From contig NZ_JASJDK010000017.1 in NCBI RefSeq assembly GCF_030065675.1, forward strand, positions 1-64,000: 64,000 bases of DNA. The letters run 5' to 3'. Of this stretch, positions 28,034 to 37,948 are shown piece after piece. Origin of the DNA: Mastigocoleus sp. MO_188.B34. GTDB taxonomy: Bacteria > Cyanobacteriota > Cyanobacteriia > Cyanobacteriales > Nostocaceae. The position numbers were made by a program, and so were the translations under genes. The notes beneath the pieces were generated by a model that did not search any database, had not been told where the DNA came from, and saw only the letters and a list, made by a program, of their open reading frames with translations. The number at the start of each line of letters is the position of its first letter. Positions within the stretch are counted from its first letter, which is position 1.

Positions 28034-28365
28034 AAAATTTATACTCCCAGTGTTTTAAGTCTGAAGACCCTCATTGGAACTTGTTGTTTCCTTGCAAATA
28101 TATAATTCAGTCATAGTCCAATACCGTTCAGTTAAGAATTTTTTTGAAACAAATAGTACTGTAGAGACGCGCCACGGCGCGTCTTCACATACTAAAATCA
28201 TCGCTAAAAAACCTTAACTAACCATATTCAGTTATAGTTCTCTTTGAGAGGACTTATGCTGTTAGACGGCAGTTTACAACCGTCAGCGGAATTTTGAATC
28301 CATGAGTGAGATTGGAATTGAAAACTATTCCCAATCCCCAATCCCTAATCCCTAATCCCTAATCC
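28034..28365. other. Intergenic region with palindrome and heptamers
   Basis: 332 bp downstream of treY and upstream of the small membrane protein. It holds one dispersed palindrome (28161-28186) and the start of a heptamer repeat (28330-28376). No ORF or RNA gene seen. Confidence 0.6.
28161..28186. repeat. Dispersed palindrome GTAGAGACG type
   Basis: GTAGAGACGCGCCACGGCGC followed by GTCTTCAC; arms GACGCGCC and GGCGCGTC pair. Member of a family of eight in the window; the outer right arm is imperfect (GTCTTC for GTCTCT). Confidence 0.8.
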
Positions 28366-28376
28366 CTAATCCCCAA
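28330..28376. repeat. STRR heptamer repeat overlapping treY end
   Basis: CCCAATCCCCAATCCCTAAT continuing as AATCCCT units, about six copies of a 7-mer, the short tandemly repeated sequence type known from heterocystous cyanobacteria. The stop codon of treY (28366-28368) and its last codons lie inside it. Confidence 0.85.
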
Positions 28377-31167
28377 CATTAACCAATAAAGCAACAGGAA
28401 ACTTTTGTAAAATATCCCGGATCCACAAAGTATCTTCACCCTCGACCGTCTTTCCGGTGATAATATCTCGCCAGACGGGAGTAGAATCTGCAGGTGGTAT
28501 AATGCGAGTTTCTTGCCAAACCTGTTCTCCGAAGGGATATTCACCTTCAGGAACCAAAGATGATAAAAACCGGGGTGCGACCGTGATTATTTTTTGTTCC
28601 GGTAATTCCCGCGCAAAACCGACAATATGGGTTTTCAAACTTCCTGCAACGGTAAGTTTTTCGTATCCTCCCCGTTGGAATACATCCAAATATTCTTTTC
28701 TGGCTTGCAGGACTTTGTAAATTAGAAACAGTTTGATTTTCCCATTTTCAGGGTTTTGTAACAATTCGGCAATTAAACCATCCAAGTCAGACTCGCTTCT
28801 GGTTTTGATTTCTTCTAAATATTTTTGTCTGATCTGGAAGTCTACCGGACGTCGGTTGTCCGGATCTACTAAACTCAGATCCCAAAGCTCCGTTCCTTGG
28901 TAAAAATCGGGTAATCCAGGAACTGTTATTTTCAGCAACGTCTGGGAAAGAGAGTTCAACATCCCATAATGTTGAATTTTCCGCTGAAAGGGAAGAAAAG
29001 CTTGGAGAAATGGATTATCTTCCGTATCTTTTAGAACTCTTTGAGCAAATTGAGTAAATGCATCTTCATAGACGCTATCGGGTTTCAACCAGGCTGTATG
29101 AACCTTTGCTTCGCGAATCGCTTTGATAATATACTCCTTAATCCGCTCCACAAAAGTTGGGTATTCATCCTTTTCAAAGGGAAATGCACCAATTAGGGTT
29201 TGGTAGAAAAAGTATTCATCGTTGGGTGTGGGTACGTCCCTTCCACCAACACATTCTTTTTCACCTGCATTAATTTCTCGCCATTCTTTCAGATGCTTTT
29301 CCCATTCTTGAGGAATTTCAGATAGTACATTAATTCTCGCTCTCACATCTTCGCCGCGTTTGGTATCGTGAGTTGCAGTAGCATTCATTGCATGGGGCCA
29401 TTGGCCGCAACGCTCTTGGTTATAATGATGAAAATCTTCCAAAGAAATCCCAAACTGCTCAGGATGTGAACCCACCTCGTTGAGGGAGAGCAAGCGGTTA
29501 TAAATGTAGAGAACGGTATCTTCTACTCCCTTCGCCATTAAGGGTCCGGTAAACTGTTGCAAGCGCATTAAAAAATGCAACCACTGATTTTGGTCTTCTT
29601 CTGTCAGGTGTTCGTCAAACTCCAGAAGTAAGAATTTTTCGATAAAAGCTAGTTCGTTTAAAAAGTTGGGAATATTTTTCTTCGCTTGGTTTATCACTTG
29701 TACCATATATTCCCGGTCTGACGAACTCGCACCGTTGCGATCAATATAAGTCCGATAAACGGGAAATAACGCCATAATTTCTACCAATGCGGCTTTTAAA
29801 CCATAGGTGGTAAAGTCACTGGCATAGCGATAACGATAGGAAATTTGCTTTAATAAATGTGCTAAATTATCAATATCTCCAGCTAAATGTTTTCCAATAA
29901 TTAATCTTTTATTCTCATCAATTAATTGTTGGGGAGAGACAGCTTTTTTGATAAATCCTTGATAAATAGCATTAAATTCGTCTTCAGAAGATTGCTGACA
30001 TAAAAGATTATTCACCTGATTGAGAAAATCGTATCCTGTCGTCCCTTGAATCGGCCAGTTTAATGGTAATTCTTCTTGAGGTTCTAGAATTTTCTCTACT
30101 ACCAAGTATACCTCTGGGGCTTTTTCCCTCAAACGATTGAGATATTGGGCTGGATCGTAAAGACCATCAATATGATCGATTCTTAAACCGGTAATTTTCT
30201 TGTCTTCAACTAACTGAAAAATTAGGTCGTGGGTAGTATTAAAAACTTCTTCTTCTTCTATCCTTAAGGATATTAAATCATTAACTGTAAAGAAACGTCG
30301 GTAATTTAATTCTTCATTACCTACTTTCCAGTAAGATAATCGGAAAAATTGCTCTCCCAACAAACTTTCTAAAAGATTAAAACTTTCCGGTTCCCCTGCT
30401 TTACCATTAAATAATTTAATATTTTCTTCAATAAATTTCTGAACATCTGCAGAATCATTCCACAGTTCCCACAACATCCGTTTTACGAAGCTAATTTGAT
30501 TGTAACGCTCTCTAGCTTCCTCTCCAGATGCAACGTACTTTAAAGCATAAAGTACGCCCAACAATTTCACATAAGCGGGATGCTCTCTTCCTAATTTTTC
30601 CCGCAAACGTTCTAAACCATAGGTAAAAACCTGACTGTAAGATTCGATGCGGATTGGATATTTGAGACCATAATAGTTAATAGTTAAACCACTTTGCTCG
30701 TACTGTAGTTGTAGCTCTCCGGATTCAAGACAATCACCATAAAATTTACCTAAAAAAGGTGCTAGAACTTTACCGCGAATATCTTCATAGGCGTGATTCC
30801 AATTAATATCAAAAAAATTATGATATTGGGAATCAGAACCATTTTCCAAAACATCAACAAGTATATAATTTTGACTATCAAATGCCATATGATTGGGAAC
30901 TATATCTTGCACCCAACCAATCTTATGTGACTGTAATTCTTCGATTAGTTTTTCAAAACTTTTCATTCCTCCCAATTCTGGATTTATACTGTTGGGATCG
31001 ACAGTATCATAACCGTGAGTACTACCTTTTCTCGGTGTTAAAATTGGTGAGGCGTAGACTTCAGAAATTCCCAAAGCAGCTAAATAATAAGCTATATCAT
31101 TGGTTTGCGCAAAACCAAATTCCGGATTAAATTGTATCCGATAAGTCGCTACAGGTATTTGCATCAT
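28366..31167 (-). CDS. treY: Malto-oligosyltrehalose synthase
   Basis: 933 residues, GH13 family. It rearranges the reducing-end alpha-1,4 bond of maltodextrins into alpha-1,1, giving malto-oligosyltrehalose for TreZ. Seen: N-terminus IPVATYRIQFNPEFGFAQTN and LGISEVYASPILTPRKGSTH, DIVPNHMAF, the nucleophile block GLRIDHIDGLYDP, acid/base block VVEKILEPQEELP, and the third Asp region ATATHDTKRGEDVR. The 933-residue length fits the family. It is transcribed after treZ with 234 bp between, filled with heptamer repeats. Its stop codon (GTTGGGGATTAG) is part of a heptamer repeat, so the last residues NVGD may be repeat-derived. Confidence 0.95.
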   Translation of the reverse strand: MMQIPVATYRIQFNPEFGFAQTNDIAYYLAALGISEVYASPILTPRKGSTHGYDTVDPNSINPELGGMKSFEKLIEELQSHKIGWVQDIVPNHMAFDSQNYILVDVLENGSDSQYHNFFDINWNHAYEDIRGKVLAPFLGKFYGDCLESGELQLQYEQSGLTINYYGLKYPIRIESYSQVFTYGLERLREKLGREHPAYVKLLGVLYALKYVASGEEARERYNQISFVKRMLWELWNDSADVQKFIEENIKLFNGKAGEPESFNLLESLLGEQFFRLSYWKVGNEELNYRRFFTVNDLISLRIEEEEVFNTTHDLIFQLVEDKKITGLRIDHIDGLYDPAQYLNRLREKAPEVYLVVEKILEPQEELPLNWPIQGTTGYDFLNQVNNLLCQQSSEDEFNAIYQGFIKKAVSPQQLIDENKRLIIGKHLAGDIDNLAHLLKQISYRYRYASDFTTYGLKAALVEIMALFPVYRTYIDRNGASSSDREYMVQVINQAKKNIPNFLNELAFIEKFLLLEFDEHLTEEDQNQWLHFLMRLQQFTGPLMAKGVEDTVLYIYNRLLSLNEVGSHPEQFGISLEDFHHYNQERCGQWPHAMNATATHDTKRGEDVRARINVLSEIPQEWEKHLKEWREINAGEKECVGGRDVPTPNDEYFFYQTLIGAFPFEKDEYPTFVERIKEYIIKAIREAKVHTAWLKPDSVYEDAFTQFAQRVLKDTEDNPFLQAFLPFQRKIQHYGMLNSLSQTLLKITVPGLPDFYQGTELWDLSLVDPDNRRPVDFQIRQKYLEEIKTRSESDLDGLIAELLQNPENGKIKLFLIYKVLQARKEYLDVFQRGGYEKLTVAGSLKTHIVGFARELPEQKIITVAPRFLSSLVPEGEYPFGEQVWQETRIIPPADSTPVWRDIITGKTVEGEDTLWIRDILQKFPVALLVNVGD

Positions 31168-31204
31168 AGCAATTTAAAACCACAAGGATAAATTATTTTT
31201 TGCT

Positions 31205-31300
31205 GGTAATTTGTAATTAGGTAATTTGTAATTAGGTAATTGGTAATTAGGTAATTGTTAATTAGGTAATTGGTAATTGGTAATTGGTAATTAGTAATTA
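31205..31300. repeat. GGTAATT heptamer-type repeat array
   Basis: About 13 degenerate units of (T)GGTAATT/AGGTAATT/TTGTAATT in the treZ-treY spacer. The same motif recurs at 44991-45030 and near 56285 and 56464. Confidence 0.8.
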
Positions 31301-31401
31301 ATAACTTATGACTCCTTATTTGTTATTTATTTTGTTTCTGATTTATCTTCGCCCACTGGCTCATTTCTAACCCCAATTCCTAATCTCCAATCCCTAATCT
31401 T

Positions 31402-33237
31402 CTAATTCGTGTAAACTACGACGCTATGAGGATTTAATGATATTTTCTGGTTTTTCACTTGTTTGTCTGGGTTATCTAACTTTTGTGGAATATTAGAACC
31501 TTCCTCACTCCACTTAGATTCAGCAGAATCTAGCAATTTTTTCCAATTACCTTCGGGTAAATTAATAGAAATTTCTGTAACAGAACTATCAAAATTCATC
31601 CAACATAAAACCTGATTTCTGCCTTCCCAGCGTCGCAAACACAACACCTTTTCCGGTTCTACAATCGATACTTCTAATTGTTTGCAATCAAGTTTTGCTA
31701 GTGCGGGATTTTGTCTGCGCAGTTGTAGTAATTTCTGGTAGAACTGCCATAATACTTTATGCTTACCTTGACGATGTAGATCCCAATTCAGGTGCGATCG
31801 CTTGAAAGTTTCTTCTGCTTGGGGGTCTGGAGCTTCTCCTTCAGCATGGAAGGCTGCAAACTCAGATTTTCGACCTTCCCGTACTGCTTCAATTAAACCC
31901 GGATCCCCGTGACTAACAAAGTAAAGAAATGGTGCTGTTTCGCCATATTCCTCACCCATAAACAACATGGGAACAAAAGGAGAAAGTAAAATAACAGCAG
32001 CTGCAAGCTTTTGGGCTTCAAAGGAAATTAAACCTGTTAAGCGATCGCCCAACATTCGATTTCCGACTTGATCGTGATTTTGAGCGCAAACAACGAATTG
32101 TGAAGCCTTACAGTCACTAGGATCGTTACCATGGTATCGTTGGCGAAATTCAGAATAATCCCAGGTGTAAACATAACCACAACGATAAATTTTGGCTAAT
32201 TGCTCTAATTTGCCAAAGTCTGCATAATAACCCTGCTTCTCTCCGGTTAATAGGGTGTGCAAAATATGATGAAAGTCATCACTCCATTGAGCATCAATAC
32301 CATAACCTCCAACCTCTTGAGAGCGAATAATTCTAGCATCATTAAGATCGCTTTCGGCGATTAAATAATATTTGCGTCCCTGGTTCTGAGAATATTTTGT
32401 AACAGCTTCAGCCATTTCTTGCAAGATATGTTTAGCCCCATAATCATAAATTGCATGAACTGCATCTAAGCGCAAAGCATCAATATGATAATCTTCAAGC
32501 CAGTACAGAACATTCTCTACAAAATAATTACGAACTCCATCACTATAGGCATCATCATAATTTATCGCACTACCCCAGGGAGTTTTGTATTTATCGGTAA
32601 AGTAAGTTTGCAATCCCCACAAATAATTACCTTCCGGCCCAAGATGATTGTAAACTACATCAAGAATTACTGCTATTCCTTGTTGGTGGCAGGCATTAAC
32701 TAATTGTTTTAAGCCGTTAACACCACCATATGAATTTTGGACTGCGTAGGGGAAAACGCCATCATATCCCCAATTACGTTCTCCTGGAAACTGTGCAACG
32801 GGCATAATTTCGATTGTATTGACACCCAGTTCCCGGAAATAGGAAAGCTTATCAATAATCGTAGTAAAGGTACCTTCTGAAGTAAAGGTTCCCACATGTA
32901 ATTCGTAAATTACCATTTCTTCAACTGCAATGCCCTTCCACTCTCGGTCATTCCAAGTAAAAGCATTGCGATCAATTACTTCAGAAGGTCCGTGAACTCC
33001 TTTTGGTTGAGAATTAGAAGCTGGATCGGCTCGGTCTTCCCCATCAATTTGATAAAAGTAAAGAGTTCCGGGTTCAATACCTGGAATTTCACCTTCCCAA
33101 TAACCCCTTTCAGTTTGCTCCAAAGAAACTATTTTTTCTTCTGGGGTAAGCAGGTGAACTGCAACTTCTTTAAAAAGTGGTGCCCACAGGGTAAATTTAC
33201 AAATATTATTGCCTAAGTATTGAGAACCGATACGCAT
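31402..33237 (-). CDS. treZ: Malto-oligosyltrehalose trehalohydrolase
   Basis: 611 residues, GH13. It releases trehalose from malto-oligosyltrehalose made by TreY. Seen: an N-terminal beta-sandwich (about 1-95), IYELHVGTFTSEGTF, EIMPVAQFPGERNWGYDGV, the nucleophile block DALRLDAVHAIYD, acid/base LIAESDLND and CAQNHDQVGNR, then a C-terminal beta domain. Length fits the family (about 600). The ATG at 33237 follows no strong ribosome-binding site, but upstream frames are closed. It precedes treY on the same strand. Confidence 0.95.
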   Translation of the reverse strand: MRIGSQYLGNNICKFTLWAPLFKEVAVHLLTPEEKIVSLEQTERGYWEGEIPGIEPGTLYFYQIDGEDRADPASNSQPKGVHGPSEVIDRNAFTWNDREWKGIAVEEMVIYELHVGTFTSEGTFTTIIDKLSYFRELGVNTIEIMPVAQFPGERNWGYDGVFPYAVQNSYGGVNGLKQLVNACHQQGIAVILDVVYNHLGPEGNYLWGLQTYFTDKYKTPWGSAINYDDAYSDGVRNYFVENVLYWLEDYHIDALRLDAVHAIYDYGAKHILQEMAEAVTKYSQNQGRKYYLIAESDLNDARIIRSQEVGGYGIDAQWSDDFHHILHTLLTGEKQGYYADFGKLEQLAKIYRCGYVYTWDYSEFRQRYHGNDPSDCKASQFVVCAQNHDQVGNRMLGDRLTGLISFEAQKLAAAVILLSPFVPMLFMGEEYGETAPFLYFVSHGDPGLIEAVREGRKSEFAAFHAEGEAPDPQAEETFKRSHLNWDLHRQGKHKVLWQFYQKLLQLRRQNPALAKLDCKQLEVSIVEPEKVLCLRRWEGRNQVLCWMNFDSSVTEISINLPEGNWKKLLDSAESKWSEEGSNIPQKLDNPDKQVKNQKISLNPHSVVVYTN

Positions 33238-35243
33238 ATAAAAAATGTTTGTACAGGTGTTTACTCGATATTAGTCCCTAAATTGGGGCAAATAAATTTT
33301 GAGCGTAATGTTATATATTTGTATTACTTTTCCTTCTATATTATCGACTATTTATGCTAGTGGTTTGTAAATAGTAATTTGTAGGTGGTGGTGCTAGGAT
33401 TCATCTAAGTATAGTTTAGAACTAAAATCGAATTTATTATTAACTAAATTTATCTCTACTGACTTCTATCTCAAGATCTAAACATTTAGATTATTACTGG
33501 TAATATAACTATAATCTAGAAATATTAGTAATAAATGTGATTCGTGGTTAAATAATATTTTCAGAGAAATGGCTTGGAGACACAGCTATAATATTTGATT
33601 TTTGATAAATCCATTCTGCAGAAGTATTCCCAAATCCAGTAAGGCGAGATAGAACTATTAGAAATTGTCTACTTCCATAAATTATTTCTGATTATTATCT
33701 GCCACTTTAGATCGGCTCCGTGGAAATTATGGGTTCTCCCTTAAGAAGGAAATTACAGCCAAACAAAGTTCAAAAAATAAAGCACTCTAAAAGATTAGTC
33801 TCCAGACAAATGACTTGATTTATTGTCCTTTATATGATGCAGATACAATAATTACTTAAAATAAAGCTATCCTTGAAATCAAGGAATAAGGGATATTGAA
33901 AAGATATTTGAGCAGACACAGGTATTACAGCAAGAAAAATTCAATTAACAACCCTAAATTATTTCTTAATTTACACATAAATACAAATGTATTACATTCC
34001 ATACTTTGATTTCATAAATTTCATAGTTTTATAAAACCTCTACATATTACAGATAATATTAGTGATTTTCATAACAATCGCTTTAAGTTTATCAATCAAC
34101 CGACTTAAGATAATTTTTACTTATTGTATTAATTTGTTTATGTAATAGTATTTTTTGAATAGTGGCTTTACTTGCTTCAAGGTCTTCAACACATTTCTAC
34201 GCTTAATCTCATAAAGCTGAGAGATTAAAGTCATAAATAATTTAAGGAGAAAAAACAAATATAACGATCTGAAAAACAGTATAGCGCTACGCGCAAGTAA
34301 AAAGTAAAAAGTAAAAAGTAAAAAGTAAAAAGCCTAACACGTGTGGCTTTTAGGGTTAATACATGTCCTAACGTAACTTCGTAGTGCTATAAATACCTAA
34401 CTTGCTCTTAAAAGCTTCTTAAACTTTTTAAATCCCTTGCAAATATTTTCTCCAAATTTTAAATACTGTTTTAGGGATAACATTATTTATATCCGAAAAC
34501 AAATGATCCCCTAAACTCCAAGGATAAATATCACTGTGATTTTGTCATCTCTCCTAGGAAGTAAAAATTAATGAGATATAATTCTGTTGATTGTCTTTTC
34601 TAATAGTTGTTTTCAAATGACCTAAAAATGAGGCAGATAGTAAAAGTCGTAAGAATACTTACGATAGCTAACGTGTATAAAACATTAAGCTCAATTTAAC
34701 AGCAAATCACTCTTGATAAAAGAATAAATGTAATATTTACAACTTATTTATTAAGATTATTTTAAATTGACTATAACGTTTGAGATCACTGTTAACTTCC
34801 CCATAGTTGGGATAACATTTTTTCAAGCTATGAATCGAATCGTTTTTATGCCTCGGTTAACTACCGGGGTTTTATTTTTTAAAATCCTATTACGAAGTAA
34901 AATTAAAAAAAAGATCGAATTTAGCAAAAATATTTTTCTTGAGCCTCAACTATAATGAGCAAAGTTTACTAATAGTTATTAGTGCCTATTAGTTGGCTAT
35001 TCGTGAAATCTATCCGGGTATGATTAATTACATTTATTTGCTTTCCTCAATTATAAAAATCGAAAATGTAGGAATCATATTTGATTTTTTAATAATCAAA
35101 CTGGATTGCTATAGTAAGCAAATAAGTAATTAGTAAGTAAGCAGGTAAGAAGCTTACTCTGTTTACTTACTACTAAAATGTTCCGAGTTCAAAGAGGAAT
35201 AAAACAGTAATATAGGTACAATTAATACTTTTTATTCATTTCC
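33238..35243. other. 2-kb gene-free AT-rich region
   Basis: About 2 kb between the glgX/treX and treZ genes, with only one short plus-strand frame (34767-34955, 62 codons) that looks like chance. One 7-bp tandem array (34297-34332) is the only structure I recognise. No tRNA-like or clear hairpin terminator signal was found. The upstream regulatory region of treZ and any small RNA would be here. Confidence 0.6.
34297..34332. repeat. GTAAAAA tandem repeat, 5 copies
   Basis: Five uninterrupted GTAAAAA units, preceded by GCGCTACGCGCAA. Another heptamer array of the cyanobacterial STRR kind. Confidence 0.85.
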
Positions 35244-37388
35244 TTAAAACTCATCAATAAATCTGCCTAATCTCTTCAAGATAATTAACGAGCGCGCTTC
35301 TACGCTAACCGGTTTATCATCAATGTAACGTTTTCCACGCCTAACAAATCGCTGTTTGGTGGTATCGACAATAGTCAACCATTCCCACTCTTGTAACCAC
35401 TTGGGAATATTAAATTCCAGCATTTCATAATGGGCGTTAAAACATATGAGAAAATGTTCGTCAATGATACGTTCGCCGCGAGGACCAGGGGAAGCTATTT
35501 CCTCTCCGTTAAGATAAATTGCGATCGCTTTAGCAAAACCACTATTCCATTGTTCTTGGGTCATTTCACCCCCATCGGGGTTGTACCAACCAATATCGCG
35601 CACTGATGAACCGCGAATTGCTCTACCCAAAAACCATTTCCGGCGTCGGAATACTGGATGTCGCCGACGAAAATCAATTAATTGTCTGGTGAAGTCTAAA
35701 AGCGCCTCATTTTCTTCTTGTAAATCCCAATCCAGCCAAGAAATTTCGTTATCTTGACAGTAAGGATTGTTATTTCCCCCTTGAGTACGACCCATTTCAT
35801 CTCCCATTAATAACATGGGTACTCCCTGGGAAAGCATTAAACTTGCGAGAAAATTACGCCGTTGCTTCTTCCGTAAAGTTAATACTTCTGGCTTATCTGT
35901 CTCACCTTCAGCGCCACAATTCCAGGAACGGTTATGACTTTCACCATCTCGGTTGTCTTCACCGTTAGCATCGTTATGTTTTTCGTTATAACTGACTAGG
36001 TCATTGAGGGTAAAACCATCGTGAGCAGTAATAAAGTTAATACTCGCACTCGGACTACGTCCATTTAATTGATATAAATCGGAGCTACCCGTAAACCTAT
36101 AAGCAAATTCAGCTAAACTACTATCTTCACCACGCCAAAAATCACGTACGGTGTCCCGGTACTTACCATTCCACTCCGACCACAGCAAGGGAAATTCACC
36201 AACTTGATAGCCGCCTTCACCTACATCCCAAGGCTCAGCAATTAACTTTACATCTGCTAAGACTGGATCCTGGTGAATGATATCAAAGAATGCAGCCAAC
36301 TTATCTACAGCATATAATTCCCGCGCCAGAGCCGAAGCTAAATCAAACCGGAAACCATCTACGTGCATTTCCAATACCCAGTAACGCAAGCTATCCATAA
36401 TTAACTTGAGTACTTGGGGGTGACGAACGTTAAGGGAATTACCACAACCAGTAAAATCCATGTAGTAACGGCGATCGCCATCTACCAAACGGTAATAAGA
36501 AGCGTTGTCAACACCACGCAGGGATACAGTTGGTCCCATGTGGTTACCTTCACCAGTATGGTTATAGACCACATCCAAAATTACTTCAATTCCAGCTTTA
36601 TGCAGCGCCTTAACCATCTGCTTAAATTCTTTGACCTGTTGTCCCAAAGAACCAGTTGCACTGTAACCGGAATAGGGGGCAAAATAACACATCGAGTCAT
36701 AGCCCCAGTAATTTTTTAAACCCTTATCAATTAAATGCCCTGGATAGGATAGAAAATGGTGAATGGGCATTAATTCCACCGCCGTTACCCCTAAGGACTG
36801 GAGATGGGAAATTGCCGCCGGGTGTGCTAATCCTGCGTAGGTACCCCGTAACCTTGGGGGAATTTCCGGATGCAATTTAGTAAAACCTTTAACATGCATT
36901 TCGTAGATAATCGTTTCATATTCTGGGGTTTGTAGAAGTTTATCTCCTTCCCAGTCAAAAGACTCATCTACGACTACTCCTTTTGGGATTAAATGAGCGT
37001 CATTAAGATCGGAAAATCCTAGATCTTCATTAGGGTCATCCCAGCGATAACCAAAAATTTCTTCACCGAATTGGATATCCCCATCAATAGCCCTTGCATA
37101 GGGGTCAATTAGTAGTTTGTTGGGATTGAAGCGATGTCCTTCGTGGGGTGCAAATGGACCGTGAACTCGAAATCCATAACGCTGTCCCGGACCAATTGAA
37201 GGTACATAACCGTGCCAAACAAAGTTACTGACTTCCCTTAATGCTAACCTGCTTTCTCTTCCTTGTTTGTCGAACAAGCATAATTCTACAGCTGTTGCAT
37301 ATTCGGAAAAGAGGGCAAAGTTTGTGCCTTGACCATCCCAAGTTGCACCTAAAGGATAAGGCTTTCCAGGCCAAAGTGATAAAAACAT
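35244..37388 (-). CDS. glgX: Glycogen debranching enzyme (isoamylase type)
   Basis: 714 residues, GH13 isoamylase/GlgX/TreX group. It hydrolyses alpha-1,6 branches of glycogen, freeing linear chains for TreY. Seen: N-terminal CBM48 (PLGATWDGQGTNFALFSEYA), EMHVKGFTKLHPEIP, VVYNHTGEGNHMGP, nucleophile block VDGFRFDLASALARE, acid/base LIAEPWDVGEGGYQVG and ITAHDGFTLNDLVSYN. Length is typical. It follows the GH65 gene and precedes treZY, all on the minus strand. In trehalose clusters this gene is called treX. Confidence 0.94.
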   Translation of the reverse strand: MFLSLWPGKPYPLGATWDGQGTNFALFSEYATAVELCLFDKQGRESRLALREVSNFVWHGYVPSIGPGQRYGFRVHGPFAPHEGHRFNPNKLLIDPYARAIDGDIQFGEEIFGYRWDDPNEDLGFSDLNDAHLIPKGVVVDESFDWEGDKLLQTPEYETIIYEMHVKGFTKLHPEIPPRLRGTYAGLAHPAAISHLQSLGVTAVELMPIHHFLSYPGHLIDKGLKNYWGYDSMCYFAPYSGYSATGSLGQQVKEFKQMVKALHKAGIEVILDVVYNHTGEGNHMGPTVSLRGVDNASYYRLVDGDRRYYMDFTGCGNSLNVRHPQVLKLIMDSLRYWVLEMHVDGFRFDLASALARELYAVDKLAAFFDIIHQDPVLADVKLIAEPWDVGEGGYQVGEFPLLWSEWNGKYRDTVRDFWRGEDSSLAEFAYRFTGSSDLYQLNGRSPSASINFITAHDGFTLNDLVSYNEKHNDANGEDNRDGESHNRSWNCGAEGETDKPEVLTLRKKQRRNFLASLMLSQGVPMLLMGDEMGRTQGGNNNPYCQDNEISWLDWDLQEENEALLDFTRQLIDFRRRHPVFRRRKWFLGRAIRGSSVRDIGWYNPDGGEMTQEQWNSGFAKAIAIYLNGEEIASPGPRGERIIDEHFLICFNAHYEMLEFNIPKWLQEWEWLTIVDTTKQRFVRRGKRYIDDKPVSVEARSLIILKRLGRFIDEF

Positions 37389-37425
37389 CTGAAAAATACT
37401 CGAAATATGAGATTTAGTTGAAATC

Positions 37426-37545
37426 TAGAAACTAAAAACTTTAGAAACCAAGGACTTTAGAGACCAAGAATTTTAGGAACCAAGAACTTTAGAAACTAAA
37501 AACTTTAGAAACTAAAAACTTTAGAAACTAAGAACTTTAAAACTA
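37426..37545. repeat. 17-bp tandem repeat, about 7 copies
   Basis: Unit TAGAAACTAAAAACTTT, degenerate (TAGAAACCAAGGACTTT, TAGAGACCAAGAATTTT, and so on), about seven copies, ending 38 bp before the glgX start codon when read on the minus strand. It lies in the 5' leader or promoter of glgX. Confidence 0.85.
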
Positions 37546-37870
37546 AATCGCAGTAAAATTTCATTACAAAAATTCACCTTTACATCAATCACTTATCATA
37601 TCAGGGCTGTTATCCCAAAGCTCACAAATTTAACATTGAATGACACGAATTACCTAAAACTACACTTAAATTTTAAGAAAATATTTTCCTGCTGTCAGTC
37701 AGAATTGACACTAATGCTGCGTTAACAAGCAAAAATATAATTAATAAATTGATTATTTAAGTTTGTAGTTGCGCTTTAGCGCTCTTTAAAAAAACTTATT
37801 AGACAAAAATCTAACGATCAACAAAATGATTTGCGAAATTTGTAGTTGGACTTTTTATTTGAAAAAACAT

Positions 37871-37900
37871 TATAGAGACGTAGCAATGCTACGTCTCTAC
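37871..37900. repeat. Dispersed palindrome GTAGAGACG type
   Basis: TATAGAGACGTAGCAATGCT then ACGTCTCTAC: arms AGAGACGTAGCA and TGCTACGTCTCT are perfectly complementary. It sits 49 bp after the GH65 stop on the minus strand. Confidence 0.85.
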
Positions 37901-37948
37901 CAACCAATTCAGGTATATTGTCTGATGAAGAATATACAAATGGGTATA

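Larger units (their letters stand above)
37389..37948. other. Intergenic region with tandem repeats and palindrome
   Basis: 560 bp between GH65 and glgX. The right edge of glgX is followed by a 17-bp tandem array (37426-37545) and, further on, a dispersed palindrome (37871-37900). No ORF. Confidence 0.6.

Noticed and set aside
34767-34955. 62-codon plus-strand frame in the 2-kb gap
   Set aside because: No ribosome-binding site, no known motif, AT-rich composition; reads like chance.
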